A stretch of DNA of 64,000 nt from Methylobacterium mesophilicum SR1.6/6 (GTDB lineage Bacteria > Pseudomonadota > Alphaproteobacteria > Rhizobiales > Beijerinckiaceae). Shown here piece by piece: positions 46,330 through 58,352 of this stretch. The stretch lies in contig NZ_CP043538.1 in the NCBI RefSeq assembly GCF_000364445.2, positions 4,421,447 through 4,485,446 of the forward strand, in the 5' to 3' direction. Both the position numbers and the translations under genes were made by a program. The notes below the pieces were generated by a model. It did not search any database. It was not told the origin of the DNA and was given only the letters and a program-made list of their open reading frames with translations. How positions within the stretch are numbered: the first letter of the stretch is position 1; every line of letters begins with the position of its first letter.

Positions 46330-46881
46330 ATGGACGTCATCGAGACTGAGATCCCGGACGTGAAGCGCATCGTGCCGAAGCGCTTCGGCGACGCGCGGGG
46401 ATGGTTCTCCGAGACGTTCCGCGTCGACGCCGTGGAGCGGGCCGGCATCAGGGCCACGTTCATCCAGGACAATCAGTCCTTCTCGGCCCCGCAGGGCACC
46501 GTCCGCGGGCTGCATTTCCAGATCGCACCGCAGGCCCAGGCCAAGCTGATCCGCGTCCTGCAGGGTGCGATCCTGGACGTCGCGGTCGATATCCGCAGCG
46601 GCTCGCCGACCTACGGCCGGTACGTGACCGCGACCCTCGACGCCGAGACGGGCGAGCAGCTCTACATCCCGCACGGCTTCGCCCACGGCTTCTGCACCCT
46701 CACGCCCGACGTCATGGTCGCCTACAAGGTCGACGCCTATTACAGCCCCGAGCACGACCGCGCGCTGTTCTGGAACGATCCCGACATCGGGATCCCGTGG
46801 CCGGTCTCCGGCGAGGCCGCGATCCTGTCCGACAAGGATCGGCGCGCGCCGCGCCTCGCTGACCTCGGTCAGGTCTTCTGA
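46330..46881 (+). CDS. rmlC: dTDP-4-dehydrorhamnose 3,5-epimerase
   Basis: A 183-residue cupin epimerase, third enzyme of dTDP-L-rhamnose synthesis. The diagnostic motifs are FIQDNQSFSAPQGTVRGLHFQ with the catalytic His, LYIPHGFAHGFCTL, and DPDIGIPWP near the C-terminus. ATG 46330 is preceded by GGGAAGG at a workable distance; the upstream extension to 46207 is not family-like. It is the first gene of rmlC-B-D-A, with 90 bp before rmlB. Confidence 0.95.
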   Translation: MDVIETEIPDVKRIVPKRFGDARGWFSETFRVDAVERAGIRATFIQDNQSFSAPQGTVRGLHFQIAPQAQAKLIRVLQGAILDVAVDIRSGSPTYGRYVTATLDAETGEQLYIPHGFAHGFCTLTPDVMVAYKVDAYYSPEHDRALFWNDPDIGIPWPVSGEAAILSDKDRRAPRLADLGQVF

Positions 46882-46971
46882 TCCGGCGGTCCGGCCGCAA
46901 TTTTTGTCACGCCGGCCAGTCTTACGCTGCCCGGCCATCCCATTTCAGACCGTCCGAAGAGGTACATCGCC

Positions 46972-48021
46972 ATGCGCATCCTGGTGACCGGAGGCTGCGG
47001 CTTCATCGGCTCGGCGCTGGTGCTGCACCTCGTCCACGACCTCGGCCACGACGTCTGCACCCTCGACGCGCTGACCTACGCGGCCAACCCGGTGTCCCTG
47101 GCCTCGCTGCAGGACAACCCGCGCCATCGCCTCGTCGAGGCCGATATCTGCGACCGCGACGCCGTGCAGAAGGCCTACGCCGAGTTCCGGCCGCAGGCGG
47201 TGATGCATCTCGCCGCCGAGAGCCACGTCGACCGCTCGATCACCGATCCGGGCGCCTTCGTGCGCACCAACGTCATCGGCACGCAGACCATGCTGGACGG
47301 TGCCCGCGGCCATTTCGAATCCCTGCCGGAGGCGGACAAGACAGGCTTCCGGTTCCTCCACGTCTCCACCGACGAGGTCTACGGCTCGCTGCCGCCGGGC
47401 GGCTTCTTCACCGAGGACAGCCGCTACGATCCGCGCTCGCCCTACTCGGCCTCGAAGGCGGCCTCCGACCACCTCGCCCGCGCGTGGCACGAGACCTACG
47501 GCCTGCCGGTGCTGGTGACGAACTGCTCCAACAATTACGGGCCGCGCCACTTCCCCGAGAAGCTGATCCCGCTGATGATCCTGAACGCCCTGGAGGGGAA
47601 GAAGCTGCCGGTCTACGGCGACGGCCAGAACGAGCGCGACTGGATCCACGTGGAGGACCACGCCAAGGGTCTGGTCGCCGTGCTGGAGCGCGGGCGCGTG
47701 GGCCAGACCTACCTGCTCGGCGGTCGCGCGGTGCGCAACAACCTCGCAGTGGTGAAGGGTCTCTGCGCGGCGTTCGACCGGCTGCGCCCGCAGAATGCGC
47801 CGCACGAGCAGCTGATCAGCTTCGTGGCCGACCGTCCGGGCCATGACCGGCGCTACGCCATCGATTGCACCAAGGCCGAGGCCGAGCTCGGCTGGCGCCC
47901 GCAGAAGACCTTCGAGCAGGCGCTTGAGGAGACCGTGGCGTGGTACCTCGAGAACGAGGGCTGGTGGCGCCCGATCCGCGAGGGCCGGTACAAGGGCGAG
48001 CGGCTGGGGCTCAACGGCTGA
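46972..48021 (+). CDS. rmlB: dTDP-glucose 4,6-dehydratase
   Basis: A 349-residue extended short-chain dehydrogenase, second enzyme of the pathway. It has the NAD motif GGCGFIGSALV, the HLAAESHVDRSI segment, the STDEVYGSLPPG loop carrying catalytic Asp-Glu, and YSASKAASDH with the YxxxK pair. NNYGPRHFPEKLIP and NERDWIHVEDH complete the signature. AGGTACATCGCC lies before ATG 46972. Its stop shares a base with the rmlD start (TGATG). Confidence 0.97.
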   Translation: MRILVTGGCGFIGSALVLHLVHDLGHDVCTLDALTYAANPVSLASLQDNPRHRLVEADICDRDAVQKAYAEFRPQAVMHLAAESHVDRSITDPGAFVRTNVIGTQTMLDGARGHFESLPEADKTGFRFLHVSTDEVYGSLPPGGFFTEDSRYDPRSPYSASKAASDHLARAWHETYGLPVLVTNCSNNYGPRHFPEKLIPLMILNALEGKKLPVYGDGQNERDWIHVEDHAKGLVAVLERGRVGQTYLLGGRAVRNNLAVVKGLCAAFDRLRPQNAPHEQLISFVADRPGHDRRYAIDCTKAEAELGWRPQKTFEQALEETVAWYLENEGWWRPIREGRYKGERLGLNG

Positions 48022-48926
48022 TGGACATCCTCGTCCTCGGCGGTGCCGGCCAGGTCGGCACCGAGCTGCAGGCGCTGGCCTGGCCAACGGGCGTCACCGT
48101 CCATGCACCGGGGCGCGGCGATCTCGACATCACCGACGCGGATGCGGTCGGAGCGGCGCTCGCCGCGCGCGACTACCGGGCGGTGATCAACACCGCCGCC
48201 TACACGGCGGTCGACAAGGCCGAATCCGATGTTGTCGCGGCATGGCGCCTCAACGCCCTGGCGCCCGCGATCCTGGCGGCCGCCACCGCGACGAAGGCGA
48301 TCCCGCTGGTGCACGTCTCGACCGACTACGTCTTCGCCGGCACAAAGCCGTCCGGCGCCTACGCGCCCGACGAGTCGATTGACCCGCAGAGCGTCTACGG
48401 GGCCAGCAAGGCCGCGGGCGAGCTGGCGGTCCGCACCGGCAACCCGCGCCACGCCATCGTCCGGACGGCCTGGGTGGTGAGCCCGCACCGGGGCAACTTC
48501 GTCAAGACGATGCTGCGCCTCGCCGGCGAACGCGACGCGCTGACCGTCGTCGACGACCAGCACGGCTGTCCGACCTCCGCGGCCGACCTCGCCGCCGCCC
48601 TGGCGGTGATCGCGCAGCGCGTGGCCGCGGACGCCGCCGCCCCCACCGGGACGTTCCACTGCGTCAACGCGGGCGACACCACGTGGCGCGGCTTCGCCGA
48701 AGCGATCGTGGCGGGGTCCGCCCGCCGCGGCGGCCGCTCCGTCCCGGTCAAGGGCATCCCGACGTCCGCCTATCCGACGCCGGCCAAGCGGCCGGCCAAT
48801 TCGCGCCTGTCCACCGACAGCCTGAAGGCCGCCTACGGCATCGCGCCGCGGCCCTGGCAGGCGGCGCTCGACGATATCCTGGACCGGCTCGTCGGGCCGG
48901 TCGCAGAGGGAGTTCCCACACGATGA
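48021..48926 (+). CDS. rmlD: dTDP-4-dehydrorhamnose reductase
   Basis: A 301-residue NADPH-dependent reductase that performs the last step to dTDP-L-rhamnose. The N-terminal [13 protein letters not shown] motif, [23 protein letters not shown], and YGASKAAGE (YxxxK) identify it. Its start overlaps the rmlB stop and its stop overlaps rmlA by four bases, so the enzymes are translationally coupled. Confidence 0.96.
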   Translation: MDILVLGGAGQVGTELQALAWPTGVTVHAPGRGDLDITDADAVGAALAARDYRAVINTAAYTAVDKAESDVVAAWRLNALAPAILAAATATKAIPLVHVSTDYVFAGTKPSGAYAPDESIDPQSVYGASKAAGELAVRTGNPRHAIVRTAWVVSPHRGNFVKTMLRLAGERDALTVVDDQHGCPTSAADLAAALAVIAQRVAADAAAPTGTFHCVNAGDTTWRGFAEAIVAGSARRGGRSVPVKGIPTSAYPTPAKRPANSRLSTDSLKAAYGIAPRPWQAALDDILDRLVGPVAEGVPTR

Positions 48927-49822
48927 AGGGCATCGTCCTGGCCGGCGGCTCCGGCACGCGTCTGCATCCGGCCACGCTGTCGATCAACAAGCAGCTCCTG
49001 CCGGTCTACGACAAGCCGATGATCTATTACCCGGTCTCGGTGCTGATGCTGGCCGGCATCCGCGAGATCCTGATCATCTCCTCGCCGGAGCACCTCGACA
49101 ACTACAAGCGCCTGTTCGGCACCGGGGAGCAGTTCGGCCTGCGGTTCTCCTACGCGCTGCAGCCGCGGCCGGAGGGCCTCGCCCAGGCCTTCATCATCGG
49201 GCGCCCCTTCGTGGGCGACGACGACGTGGCGCTGATCCTCGGCGACAACCTGTTCTTCGGCGCCGGCATGGGCGAGTTGCTGGAACGCGCCGCGGCGCGC
49301 CGGCAGGGCGCCACGGTGTTCGCCTACCACGTCGACAACCCGCAGGCCTACGGCGTGGTCAACCTCGACAAGTCCGGCCGGCCGACCAAGATCGTCGAGA
49401 AGCCGCAGAACCCGGAATCGACCTGGGCGGTGACCGGACTGTACTTCTACGACAATCAGGTGCTCGACATCGCCGCCGACGTGAAGCCCTCGGCCCGGGG
49501 CGAGCTGGAGATCACCAGCGTCAACGAGGCCTACCTGCAGCGCGGGCAGCTTCACGTCGAGCGCATGTCCCGCGGCTACGCGTGGCTCGACACCGGGACC
49601 CACGACAGCCTGCTGGAGGCGAGCGAGTTCGTCCGCACCCTCCAGCATCGGCAGGGCCTGCAGGTGGCCTGCCTCGAGGAGATCGCCTACCTCCAGGGCT
49701 TCATCAGCCGCGACCAGCTGGTGGCCCGAGGCGAGATGTTCGCCAAGACCGCCTACGGCCAGAACCTGCTGCGGCTCTCCCGCGAGAGCGAGGACGACCT
49801 GCGCCTGCGCCGGGGCAAGTAG
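48923..49822 (+). CDS. rmlA: Glucose-1-phosphate thymidylyltransferase
   Basis: A 299-residue nucleotidyltransferase, first enzyme of the pathway. It shows [16 protein letters not shown] at the nucleotide-binding N-terminus, the [15 protein letters not shown] substrate loop, LGDNLFFG with the metal-binding aspartate, and a C-terminal [21 protein letters not shown] region. ATG 48923. Last gene of the rml unit; a GC-rich hairpin without T-run follows near 49830-49850. Confidence 0.97.
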   Translation: MKGIVLAGGSGTRLHPATLSINKQLLPVYDKPMIYYPVSVLMLAGIREILIISSPEHLDNYKRLFGTGEQFGLRFSYALQPRPEGLAQAFIIGRPFVGDDDVALILGDNLFFGAGMGELLERAAARRQGATVFAYHVDNPQAYGVVNLDKSGRPTKIVEKPQNPESTWAVTGLYFYDNQVLDIAADVKPSARGELEITSVNEAYLQRGQLHVERMSRGYAWLDTGTHDSLLEASEFVRTLQHRQGLQVACLEEIAYLQGFISRDQLVARGEMFAKTAYGQNLLRLSRESEDDLRLRRGK

Positions 49823-49865
49823 CCCGACGCTCCCGGCCGCGGCCGGAGCGGGCGGCCGTATAACG

Positions 49866-50132
49866 CTACTTCGGGCTGCAGCCGACGCAGATCCCGCGCA
49901 TGATCTTGTCGTTCTCCGCCTCCCGCGGGGTGCGGTCGCGCCGGTCGTCCGGCGTGGCGTCGCCCGCGCCGCGGCTCGGCGGCATGACGCGGCCGACCGA
50001 GGAGGTGTTCGGCGCGGTCGCCGTGGAGGCGGGGCCGCCGCCGGTGCCGGTCTGAGACTGCGCGAGGGCGGCGCCGGCTGCCAAGATCGGCAGGAGGAGG
50101 GCGAGGCCGAGGGTGGGGAGCGGACGGGTCAT
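49866..50132 (-). CDS. Small secreted protein of unknown function
   Basis: An 88-residue protein with a clear signal peptide (LGLALLLPILAAGAALAQ) and a short, polar, disordered mature part ending IMRGICVGCSPK, which has two cysteines. ATG 50132 is chosen for the signal peptide; the frame to 50204 adds arginine-rich sequence. It lies between rmlA and opgC on the opposite strand. No family recognised. Confidence 0.68.
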   Translation of the reverse strand: MTRPLPTLGLALLLPILAAGAALAQSQTGTGGGPASTATAPNTSSVGRVMPPSRGAGDATPDDRRDRTPREAENDKIMRGICVGCSPK

Positions 50133-50301
50133 CTGTCTGGAACTCCGGTGACGGGGCCTAACGCGGGTGTGACCATCCGGTTCGACCGGCCGCGCGATTC
50201 CCACCTTTGTTCGCCTTTGCAGAGCCGACGCGGCACCGTATCAGGAGCCGCGACCCTGCCGCCGACCCTCTGAAGCGTCGAAACTCGGAGCCGCCGCGAC
50301 G

Positions 50302-51399
50302 ATGCGGGACCCCAACGCGATCGACTTCTGGCGCGGCTTCGCCCTGATCACGATCTTCATCAACCATATCCCGGGCAACACCTTCGAGCGCTACACCTTC
50401 TCGCAGTACGGCATCTCGGACGCGGCCGAGCTGTTCGTGTTCCTGGCGGGGTGGTCGATCGGCATCGCCACGCGCGGACGCGACGGGCGCCCAGAGCCGC
50501 CCGGCCGCAGCGTGGTGCGGCTCCTGGCCCGCACGGTCGAGGTCTACCGGGCCCAGCTCACCGTGATGCTGCTGGCGCTGGCGCTCATCGCGGGCGCGGC
50601 GCTGCTGCTCGACAACCCCCTGATCCTCGAATGGCACAATGCCGGCGGCTTCTTCGCGGACCCGATCCAGTCCGTGTGCGGCATGGCGCTGCTGACCTAC
50701 CAGCTCGGCTACTTCAACATCCTGCCGCTCTACGTGCTGCTGATCGGCGTCGCGCCGCTCTTCGTGCTGGTCGGGCGCTTCAGCCTGCTCGCGGCCCTGG
50801 GCCTGTCGGGGAGCATCTACCTCGCGAGCCTCGTGTTCGAGTGGAACGTGCCGTCCTGGCCGGGGGAGGGGGACTGGTTCTTCGACCCGCTCTGCTGGCA
50901 GGTGCTGCTGGTGCTGGGCTTCGTGCTCCAGGGCTGGAATCTGCGCTCCGACGCCCTGCGCCGCTGGTCGCGCAGGCTGTTTCCGGCCGGCATCGCCATC
51001 GTCGTCCTGGGGATCGTGCTCGCCGTGACGGAGATCCGGCCGGACCCGATGGTCGTCCCGGAGCCGCGCCTGCTGTTCACCTTCGAGAAGACCTATCTGA
51101 CACCGGCGCGCCTTCTGCATTTTCTGGGGGTATTGTTAGCGTTTGCACCTGTTTACGCATTGCTGGCCCCCAGAATTGGCCGCATCGTCGGTTACCTGAG
51201 TCAGCTGGGCCGGAATTCCCTGGCTGTTTTCTCGATGGGCTCGATTCTGAGTCTGATCGGGCAGCTCGTGCGTTTCCAGACCGGCGGCGGCTTGCTGATT
51301 GATATGCTGGTCGCCGGCTCGGGCCTCGTCGGGCTCGGGTTTACCGCATGGTTCGTCGAATGGCGCACCCGCAGCAGGTCCTCGAGACCCCGCACGTGA
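50302..51399 (+). CDS. opgC: OpgC-like membrane acyltransferase
   Basis: A 365-residue polytopic protein of the OpgC family, which succinylates osmoregulated periplasmic glucans. The family signature is at the N-terminus: IDFWRGFALITIFINHIP, then QYGISDAAELFVFLAGW. About ten hydrophobic helices follow (for example LLALALIAGAALLL and LPLYVLLIGVAPLFVLVG). Conserved Asp, Arg and His of the first helix are present. No opgG/opgH glucan synthase is in the window. In this setting it may acylate the glycan exported by the downstream flippase. ATG 50302. Confidence 0.85.
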   Translation: MRDPNAIDFWRGFALITIFINHIPGNTFERYTFSQYGISDAAELFVFLAGWSIGIATRGRDGRPEPPGRSVVRLLARTVEVYRAQLTVMLLALALIAGAALLLDNPLILEWHNAGGFFADPIQSVCGMALLTYQLGYFNILPLYVLLIGVAPLFVLVGRFSLLAALGLSGSIYLASLVFEWNVPSWPGEGDWFFDPLCWQVLLVLGFVLQGWNLRSDALRRWSRRLFPAGIAIVVLGIVLAVTEIRPDPMVVPEPRLLFTFEKTYLTPARLLHFLGVLLAFAPVYALLAPRIGRIVGYLSQLGRNSLAVFSMGSILSLIGQLVRFQTGGGLLIDMLVAGSGLVGLGFTAWFVEWRTRSRSSRPRT

Positions 51400-52259
51400 T
51401 CTCCGGGCGCCGGCCTGCGCCGCTGCGCGCCGCCGCGGCCCTGCGGCGGGTGCTCGCGGCCTCGATCGCCGTCGGCCTCGTCCTCCCCGCGGCCGCGGAG
51501 CAGGCCGCCGATCCCGCGGCGGCCGAGCCGGGCCTGTCGCAGGAATGCCGGGTCCCGGGCGCGCAGCTCTACACGGTGGCCAAGCTCGGCGCCGTCAAGG
51601 CCGCGCTCGCCGAGAACCGGCCGATCAAGCTGCTGGCGATCGGCGGCAGTGCGGCCCCGGGCGCCTCGGCCTCCTACCCCGCCAAGCTGGAGGCCGCGCT
51701 GGAACGCGCGCTTCCGAAGGTCGACGTGGTGATCGACCACCGCGGCTTGCCGGGCGAGATCGCCTCGGGCTCCGCGGAGCGCCTGCGCACCATGGTGGCC
51801 GAGGCGGAGCCCGATCTGGTCGTGTGGCAGGTCGGAACTCACGACGCCATCGCCCGCGTCGACGCCGAGGCCTTCGAGAGCGCCCTCAGCGAGGCGGTCG
51901 CCTGGATCCGCTCGCACGGGATCGACGTGGTTCTGGTCGACCCGATCTACACCGCCAGCATGGCGGCGGATGCGGATTACAACCGCATCGTCGATGCGGT
52001 CCGGGTCGTCGCCACCCGGCAGCAGGTGCCGCTGGTGCGTCGGTACGAGGCGCTCCACTACCTGTCGAGCCGCAGCGACCGGGGCGAGGGGCACATGCTC
52101 GGGCGACAGTTCCGGCTCAACGATCTCGGCCTGCGCTGCATGGCCGAGCACGTGGCCCTGACGATCGCCACCTCGCTGACGCGCACGGAGACGCCGCGGG
52201 AACCGACGGCCGATCCCGCCGCACCGCCCTTAACCGGGTCGCAACGCGCACCGGGTTAG
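51396..52259 (+). CDS. SGNH/GDSL-type hydrolase, exported
   Basis: A 287-residue esterase-fold protein. A signal peptide (LRRVLAASIAVGLVLPAAA) is followed by block I LLAIGGSAAPGAS with the serine nucleophile in GGS, block III WQVGTHDA (GxND-like with Thr-His) and a C-terminal RLNDLGLRCMAEHV holding the final catalytic histidine position. Such enzymes often remove or transfer acetyl groups on polysaccharides. The start at GTG 51396 overlaps the opgC stop by four bases, matching other junctions in this operon; ATG 51348 and ATG 51360 are alternatives that would overlap opgC further. Confidence 0.78.
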   Translation: MISGRRPAPLRAAAALRRVLAASIAVGLVLPAAAEQAADPAAAEPGLSQECRVPGAQLYTVAKLGAVKAALAENRPIKLLAIGGSAAPGASASYPAKLEAALERALPKVDVVIDHRGLPGEIASGSAERLRTMVAEAEPDLVVWQVGTHDAIARVDAEAFESALSEAVAWIRSHGIDVVLVDPIYTASMAADADYNRIVDAVRVVATRQQVPLVRRYEALHYLSSRSDRGEGHMLGRQFRLNDLGLRCMAEHVALTIATSLTRTETPREPTADPAAPPLTGSQRAPG

Positions 52260-52315
52260 ATCCGACAACCAGAGGTCGGCGCTCCGCCGCCCGCAGGTCC
52301 GGCGCGGAGCGCGTA

Positions 52316-53656
52316 GTGTCAGCCACGGCCCTCCCGGCTCTCGCGCTCAGGCGCCTCAACGCCCTGCGCGGCGGGCCGCAGCGGGCCGCGCTCACGGTCT
52401 TCGCGATCCGCGTCGGCTCCGCGGGGTTCGCCTACGGCTCGCAGGTGCTGGCCGCGCGGCTGATGGGCTGGGACGCCTACGGGATCTTCGCCTCCGTCTG
52501 GGTCTGGACCGCGATGCTCGGCCATACTCTGACACTCGGCCTGTCTCAGGGCGCCTGCCGGTTCGTGCCGGGCAACCAAGCGCAGGGCGATTTCGACCTC
52601 GCCCGCGGCTACATCCGGGCCGGCGCGTTGATGACCGGCGGGGCGGCGCTGGCCGTCGCAGGCCTGGGCGCGGCGCTGCTCGCCCTGGAACCCGAGCTCT
52701 TCGCGCCGGCCTACCGGGCCCCGATCGCGGTCGCGATCTGCGTGATGCCGCTCTTCGCGCTGCAGGACTATCTCGAAGGCGTGGCCCGCAGCCAGAACTG
52801 GGTCGGGCTCGCCATCGCGCCGCCCTACCTCCTTCGCCAGACCCTGATGATGGCCTGCACGCTCGGCGCCGTGCTGCTCGGGGCGCCGCCGCGCGCCGAG
52901 GTCGCGATGGCCTGCATGCTGGCGGCGGCGGCGGCGGCGACGGCGCTGCAGGCCGCCCTGCTGGCCGCCCGCCTACGCCGGGAGCTGCCGCGGGGTCCGC
53001 ACCGCTACCGCTGGCGGACCTGGCTCGGCACCAGCCTGCCGATCGCCGCGATCGATCTCGCCAATGCCGGCTTCACCTTCGTGGACGTGATCGTGCTCGG
53101 GGCCCTCGTGAGCCCGGCCGAGGTCGGGATCTACTTCGCGGCGACGCGGATCCAGCAATTCGTCGTGTTCGTGCACTTCGCCGTCAGCGCCGCGACGCTC
53201 CAGCGCTACAGCGCGGCCCAGGCGCAGGCCAACCGCTTCCTCCTCGCCGAACTGGTCCGGCGCCAGGGCCGGGTCACCGCCGCCGCGACCGTGGCTGTCG
53301 GGGGCGCCATCCTGGCCGCGAGCCCGCTGCTCCTGGCGATGTTCGGCTCCGGCCTCGGGGCAAGCGTGCCGATCTTGTGCATCCTGGTGGCCGGCAGCGT
53401 CGGGGCGAGCCTCTTCGGCCCCGGCGAGGATCTCCTGACCATGCTGGGGGGTGAGCGGCTCTGTGCCGGGATCACCGCGGGATCCCTCGTCGCCGCCGCG
53501 GGGCTGTGCGTGGCGCTGGTTCCGGCTTTCGGCACCCTCGGCGCCGCGGTCGCGGTCGCACTCGCGACGGTCGGCCGGGCCGCCCTCCTGGCCCGCGTGG
53601 CCGGGCGAATCCACGGGCTGCCGACGCCCGTCTGGTCCGCAGGAACAGCCCGATGA
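52316..53656 (+). CDS. Polysaccharide flippase / MATE-like exporter (Wzx type)
   Basis: A 446-residue membrane protein with 12-14 helices. It opens with FAIRVGSAGFAYGSQVLAARLMG, the pattern of oligosaccharide flippases in which the first helix pair frames a small-residue cleft, and contains a mid-protein SLPIAAIDLANAGFTFVDV segment at the start of the second half. It would move a lipid-linked oligosaccharide across the inner membrane. GTG 52316 has GGAG eight bases upstream. The stop overlaps the next gene by four bases. Confidence 0.85.
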   Translation: MSATALPALALRRLNALRGGPQRAALTVFAIRVGSAGFAYGSQVLAARLMGWDAYGIFASVWVWTAMLGHTLTLGLSQGACRFVPGNQAQGDFDLARGYIRAGALMTGGAALAVAGLGAALLALEPELFAPAYRAPIAVAICVMPLFALQDYLEGVARSQNWVGLAIAPPYLLRQTLMMACTLGAVLLGAPPRAEVAMACMLAAAAAATALQAALLAARLRRELPRGPHRYRWRTWLGTSLPIAAIDLANAGFTFVDVIVLGALVSPAEVGIYFAATRIQQFVVFVHFAVSAATLQRYSAAQAQANRFLLAELVRRQGRVTAAATVAVGGAILAASPLLLAMFGSGLGASVPILCILVAGSVGASLFGPGEDLLTMLGGERLCAGITAGSLVAAAGLCVALVPAFGTLGAAVAVALATVGRAALLARVAGRIHGLPTPVWSAGTAR

Positions 53657-54792
53657 GCGCGATGCCGCTGGGGAGCCGGGACGAGATCCGGCCACTCGTC
53701 CGCGTCGGCGACGCGCCCGCGGCCGACACTTGGGACGCGCTGATCGCCGCCGGCGCTGCGCCGCATCCCCATTTCTCCCGGCACGTGATGGCGGCGCACC
53801 GCGCCTCCGGCCTCCTTCCGGATTCCATCCGGTACGTCACGGTCCGGCGCGGCGACCGTCTCACGGCGCTGCTGCCCTACAGGCTGTCCCACGACCTCAC
53901 CGGCCTCGGCGGTCGGGTCGCGCGGCCCGTCCTGTCCCCGTTCATGACGGCCTCGGCGCCCCTGATCGCCGACGGGCCGGACCGCGCCGCCGACTGCGCC
54001 GCCCTCGTCGACGGGCTCGCGGCGGCCTCGGGGGGCCGGCCGTGGCGCTGGCCGCTCCTGCCGACGGAGGACGGCGCCGTCGCCGAGATGCTCGCGACGA
54101 TGCGCGCGGGCGGTTGGGCGATCGGCACGGTGGCGGCGTTCGATCGCCCCGTGATGGACCGCCGCGCCGATCACGACGCCTTCCTGGCGGGGCATCCGAA
54201 CCGGTCGCGGTTCAAGGACCTGCGCCGCCGCGCCCGCCGTCTGGCCGAGGCCGGCTCGGTCGCCCATGTGAGCGCCACCGGCGGCGCGGATCTCGCCCGC
54301 CTCGTCGCCGCGTTCCTCGATCTGGAGCGCGCCGGCTGGAAGGGCGCGGCCGGGACAGCCCTGGCCTGCCGGCCGGAGACCGTGGTGCTCGCCCATCACC
54401 TGTTCGCGGAGCCCGTAGGCCCGGTGGGCGTCCGGGCGGATGCCCTGACCCTCGACGGGCGGCCGATCGCCGTCAGCCTCGCCCTCGTCGCCGGGGGCAC
54501 CGCGAGCCTCCTGAAGATCGCCTACGACGAGGATCTGCGCAGCCACGCTCCCGGCCTGCTCCTGGAGGCGGAGATCGTGCGGGCCTGCCACGAGACCGGC
54601 TTCGCCGGCCGGCTCGATTCGGCGACGCTGGAAGGATCTGCGCTGGAGAGCCTCTATCGGGACCGGACGCGGATCGCCGAGATCGTCGCCGTGCCGCCCG
54701 GTCGGCATGCGCTCACCCTGGAGCGCCGTCTCGGGCTCGCCCGCTTCGAGAGGCAGGCGCGCGCGGCCGCCAAGCAGGTGCTGCGGCGCTAG
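53653..54792 (+). CDS. CelD/BcsL-like GNAT-type acyltransferase
   Basis: A 379-residue cytoplasmic protein of the CelD-like acetyltransferase type. The tandem GNAT-like layout is visible as a first half with HPHFSRHVMAAHRA and LTALLPYRL, and a second half with HPNRSRFKDLRRRARRLA, LDLERAGWKGAAGTAL and LKIAYDEDLRSHAPGLLLEA. These proteins commonly acylate polysaccharide precursors. It begins at ATG 53653, overlapping the flippase stop (ATGA). Confidence 0.82.
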   Translation: MSAMPLGSRDEIRPLVRVGDAPAADTWDALIAAGAAPHPHFSRHVMAAHRASGLLPDSIRYVTVRRGDRLTALLPYRLSHDLTGLGGRVARPVLSPFMTASAPLIADGPDRAADCAALVDGLAAASGGRPWRWPLLPTEDGAVAEMLATMRAGGWAIGTVAAFDRPVMDRRADHDAFLAGHPNRSRFKDLRRRARRLAEAGSVAHVSATGGADLARLVAAFLDLERAGWKGAAGTALACRPETVVLAHHLFAEPVGPVGVRADALTLDGRPIAVSLALVAGGTASLLKIAYDEDLRSHAPGLLLEAEIVRACHETGFAGRLDSATLEGSALESLYRDRTRIAEIVAVPPGRHALTLERRLGLARFERQARAAAKQVLRR

Positions 54793-54867
54793 TACTGGGC
54801 CGGCTCGCGTTGCGCATGGTCCGCGACAGGACCCTGTGGCAGAGGCATCGGGCGATCCCACCCAGCG

Positions 54868-54941
54868 CCCTCATCCTGAGGTGACCGCGAAGCGGGCGTC
54901 GAAGGAGGCCTCCGCGGCGCTCCGGCGCCTCAGGATGAGGG
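54868..54941. repeat. Intergenic inverted repeat
   Basis: A perfect 13-bp inverted pair, CCCTCATCCTGAG (54868-54880) and CTCAGGATGAGGG (54929-54941), flanks about 48 bp that contains further self-complementary GC-rich sequence. This is a dispersed element type common in alphaproteobacterial genomes. It lies downstream of the acyltransferase operon and may act as its transcript end. The rest of the gap to 55082 shows no gene. Confidence 0.75.
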
Positions 54942-55082
54942 AGTGAATTGGAGAGCCGGTCCGAGGCTTTCCGGCGGTGTGTCCCGTTTCGTGCGTGTTG
55001 CAGGCGAACACGGCTTCAAGCCTCTGTTGTGACGCGCTCTCTGGCGCCCAACCGGCATCCAGCTCGGCGCAGACCGCGCGCC

Positions 55083-55367
55083 TCAGCGGCCGCGGTACGG
55101 GCCGCGACCCTCGACCTGATCGTAGACCCCGCGGCCGGTGCGGGCGCGATAGGCCCGGCCGGCGATCTCGCCCGGGGTGGGCGGCGTTCCCGGCTGAGAG
55201 AAGCTCGTCTCCGGACGGTAGGCTGGCCCCCAGCCGATCTCCTCGTCGCCGGCGGGGTCCTTGCCGGGAAATCCGGTGACGTAGCCGGTGCTCTGCGCGA
55301 GGGCCGGGGCGGCGGCGAGCCCGAGGAGGGCCGCGCAGGTCAAGCGAACGGTTGTCCTGGAGCGCAT
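55083..55367 (-). CDS. Small secreted protein of unknown function
   Basis: A 94-residue protein with a signal peptide (LTCAALLGLAAAPALAQ) and a glycine/proline/tyrosine-rich mature part (TGYVTGFPGKDPAGDEEIGW, ending VEGRGPYRGR). ATG 55367 has GGAGATT about nine bases upstream. No family recognised; probably periplasmic. Confidence 0.7.
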   Translation of the reverse strand: MRSRTTVRLTCAALLGLAAAPALAQSTGYVTGFPGKDPAGDEEIGWGPAYRPETSFSQPGTPPTPGEIAGRAYRARTGRGVYDQVEGRGPYRGR

Positions 55368-55453
55368 CGGTCGTAATCTCCCAATCCGACCCGCGGAGCG
55401 GATCGTCTCCGGTGCAAACCCCGGATCGGGACGGCGGTTGTCGGGGCGTGCAG

Positions 55454-58174
<2,721 letters not shown>

Positions 58175-58352
58175 GGCCGAACCTCACCCGTGGGAACTTC
58201 GATCCGGTCGAGGCGCTGCGGCCCCCCGAATCTGATTGAATACAACCACCCCGCAGGGCGGTTTGTCCACGGATTTTTTACCATACGGGATTGACGCGCC
58301 ACCGGTGTTGCATGCCGGCCGGAGAATCAATTTCTAGTGCAAGTTCATGTGC

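Noticed and set aside
54868..54941. Insertion-sequence ends
   Set aside because: The inverted repeats flank only about 48 bp with no transposase; better explained as a dispersed palindromic element.
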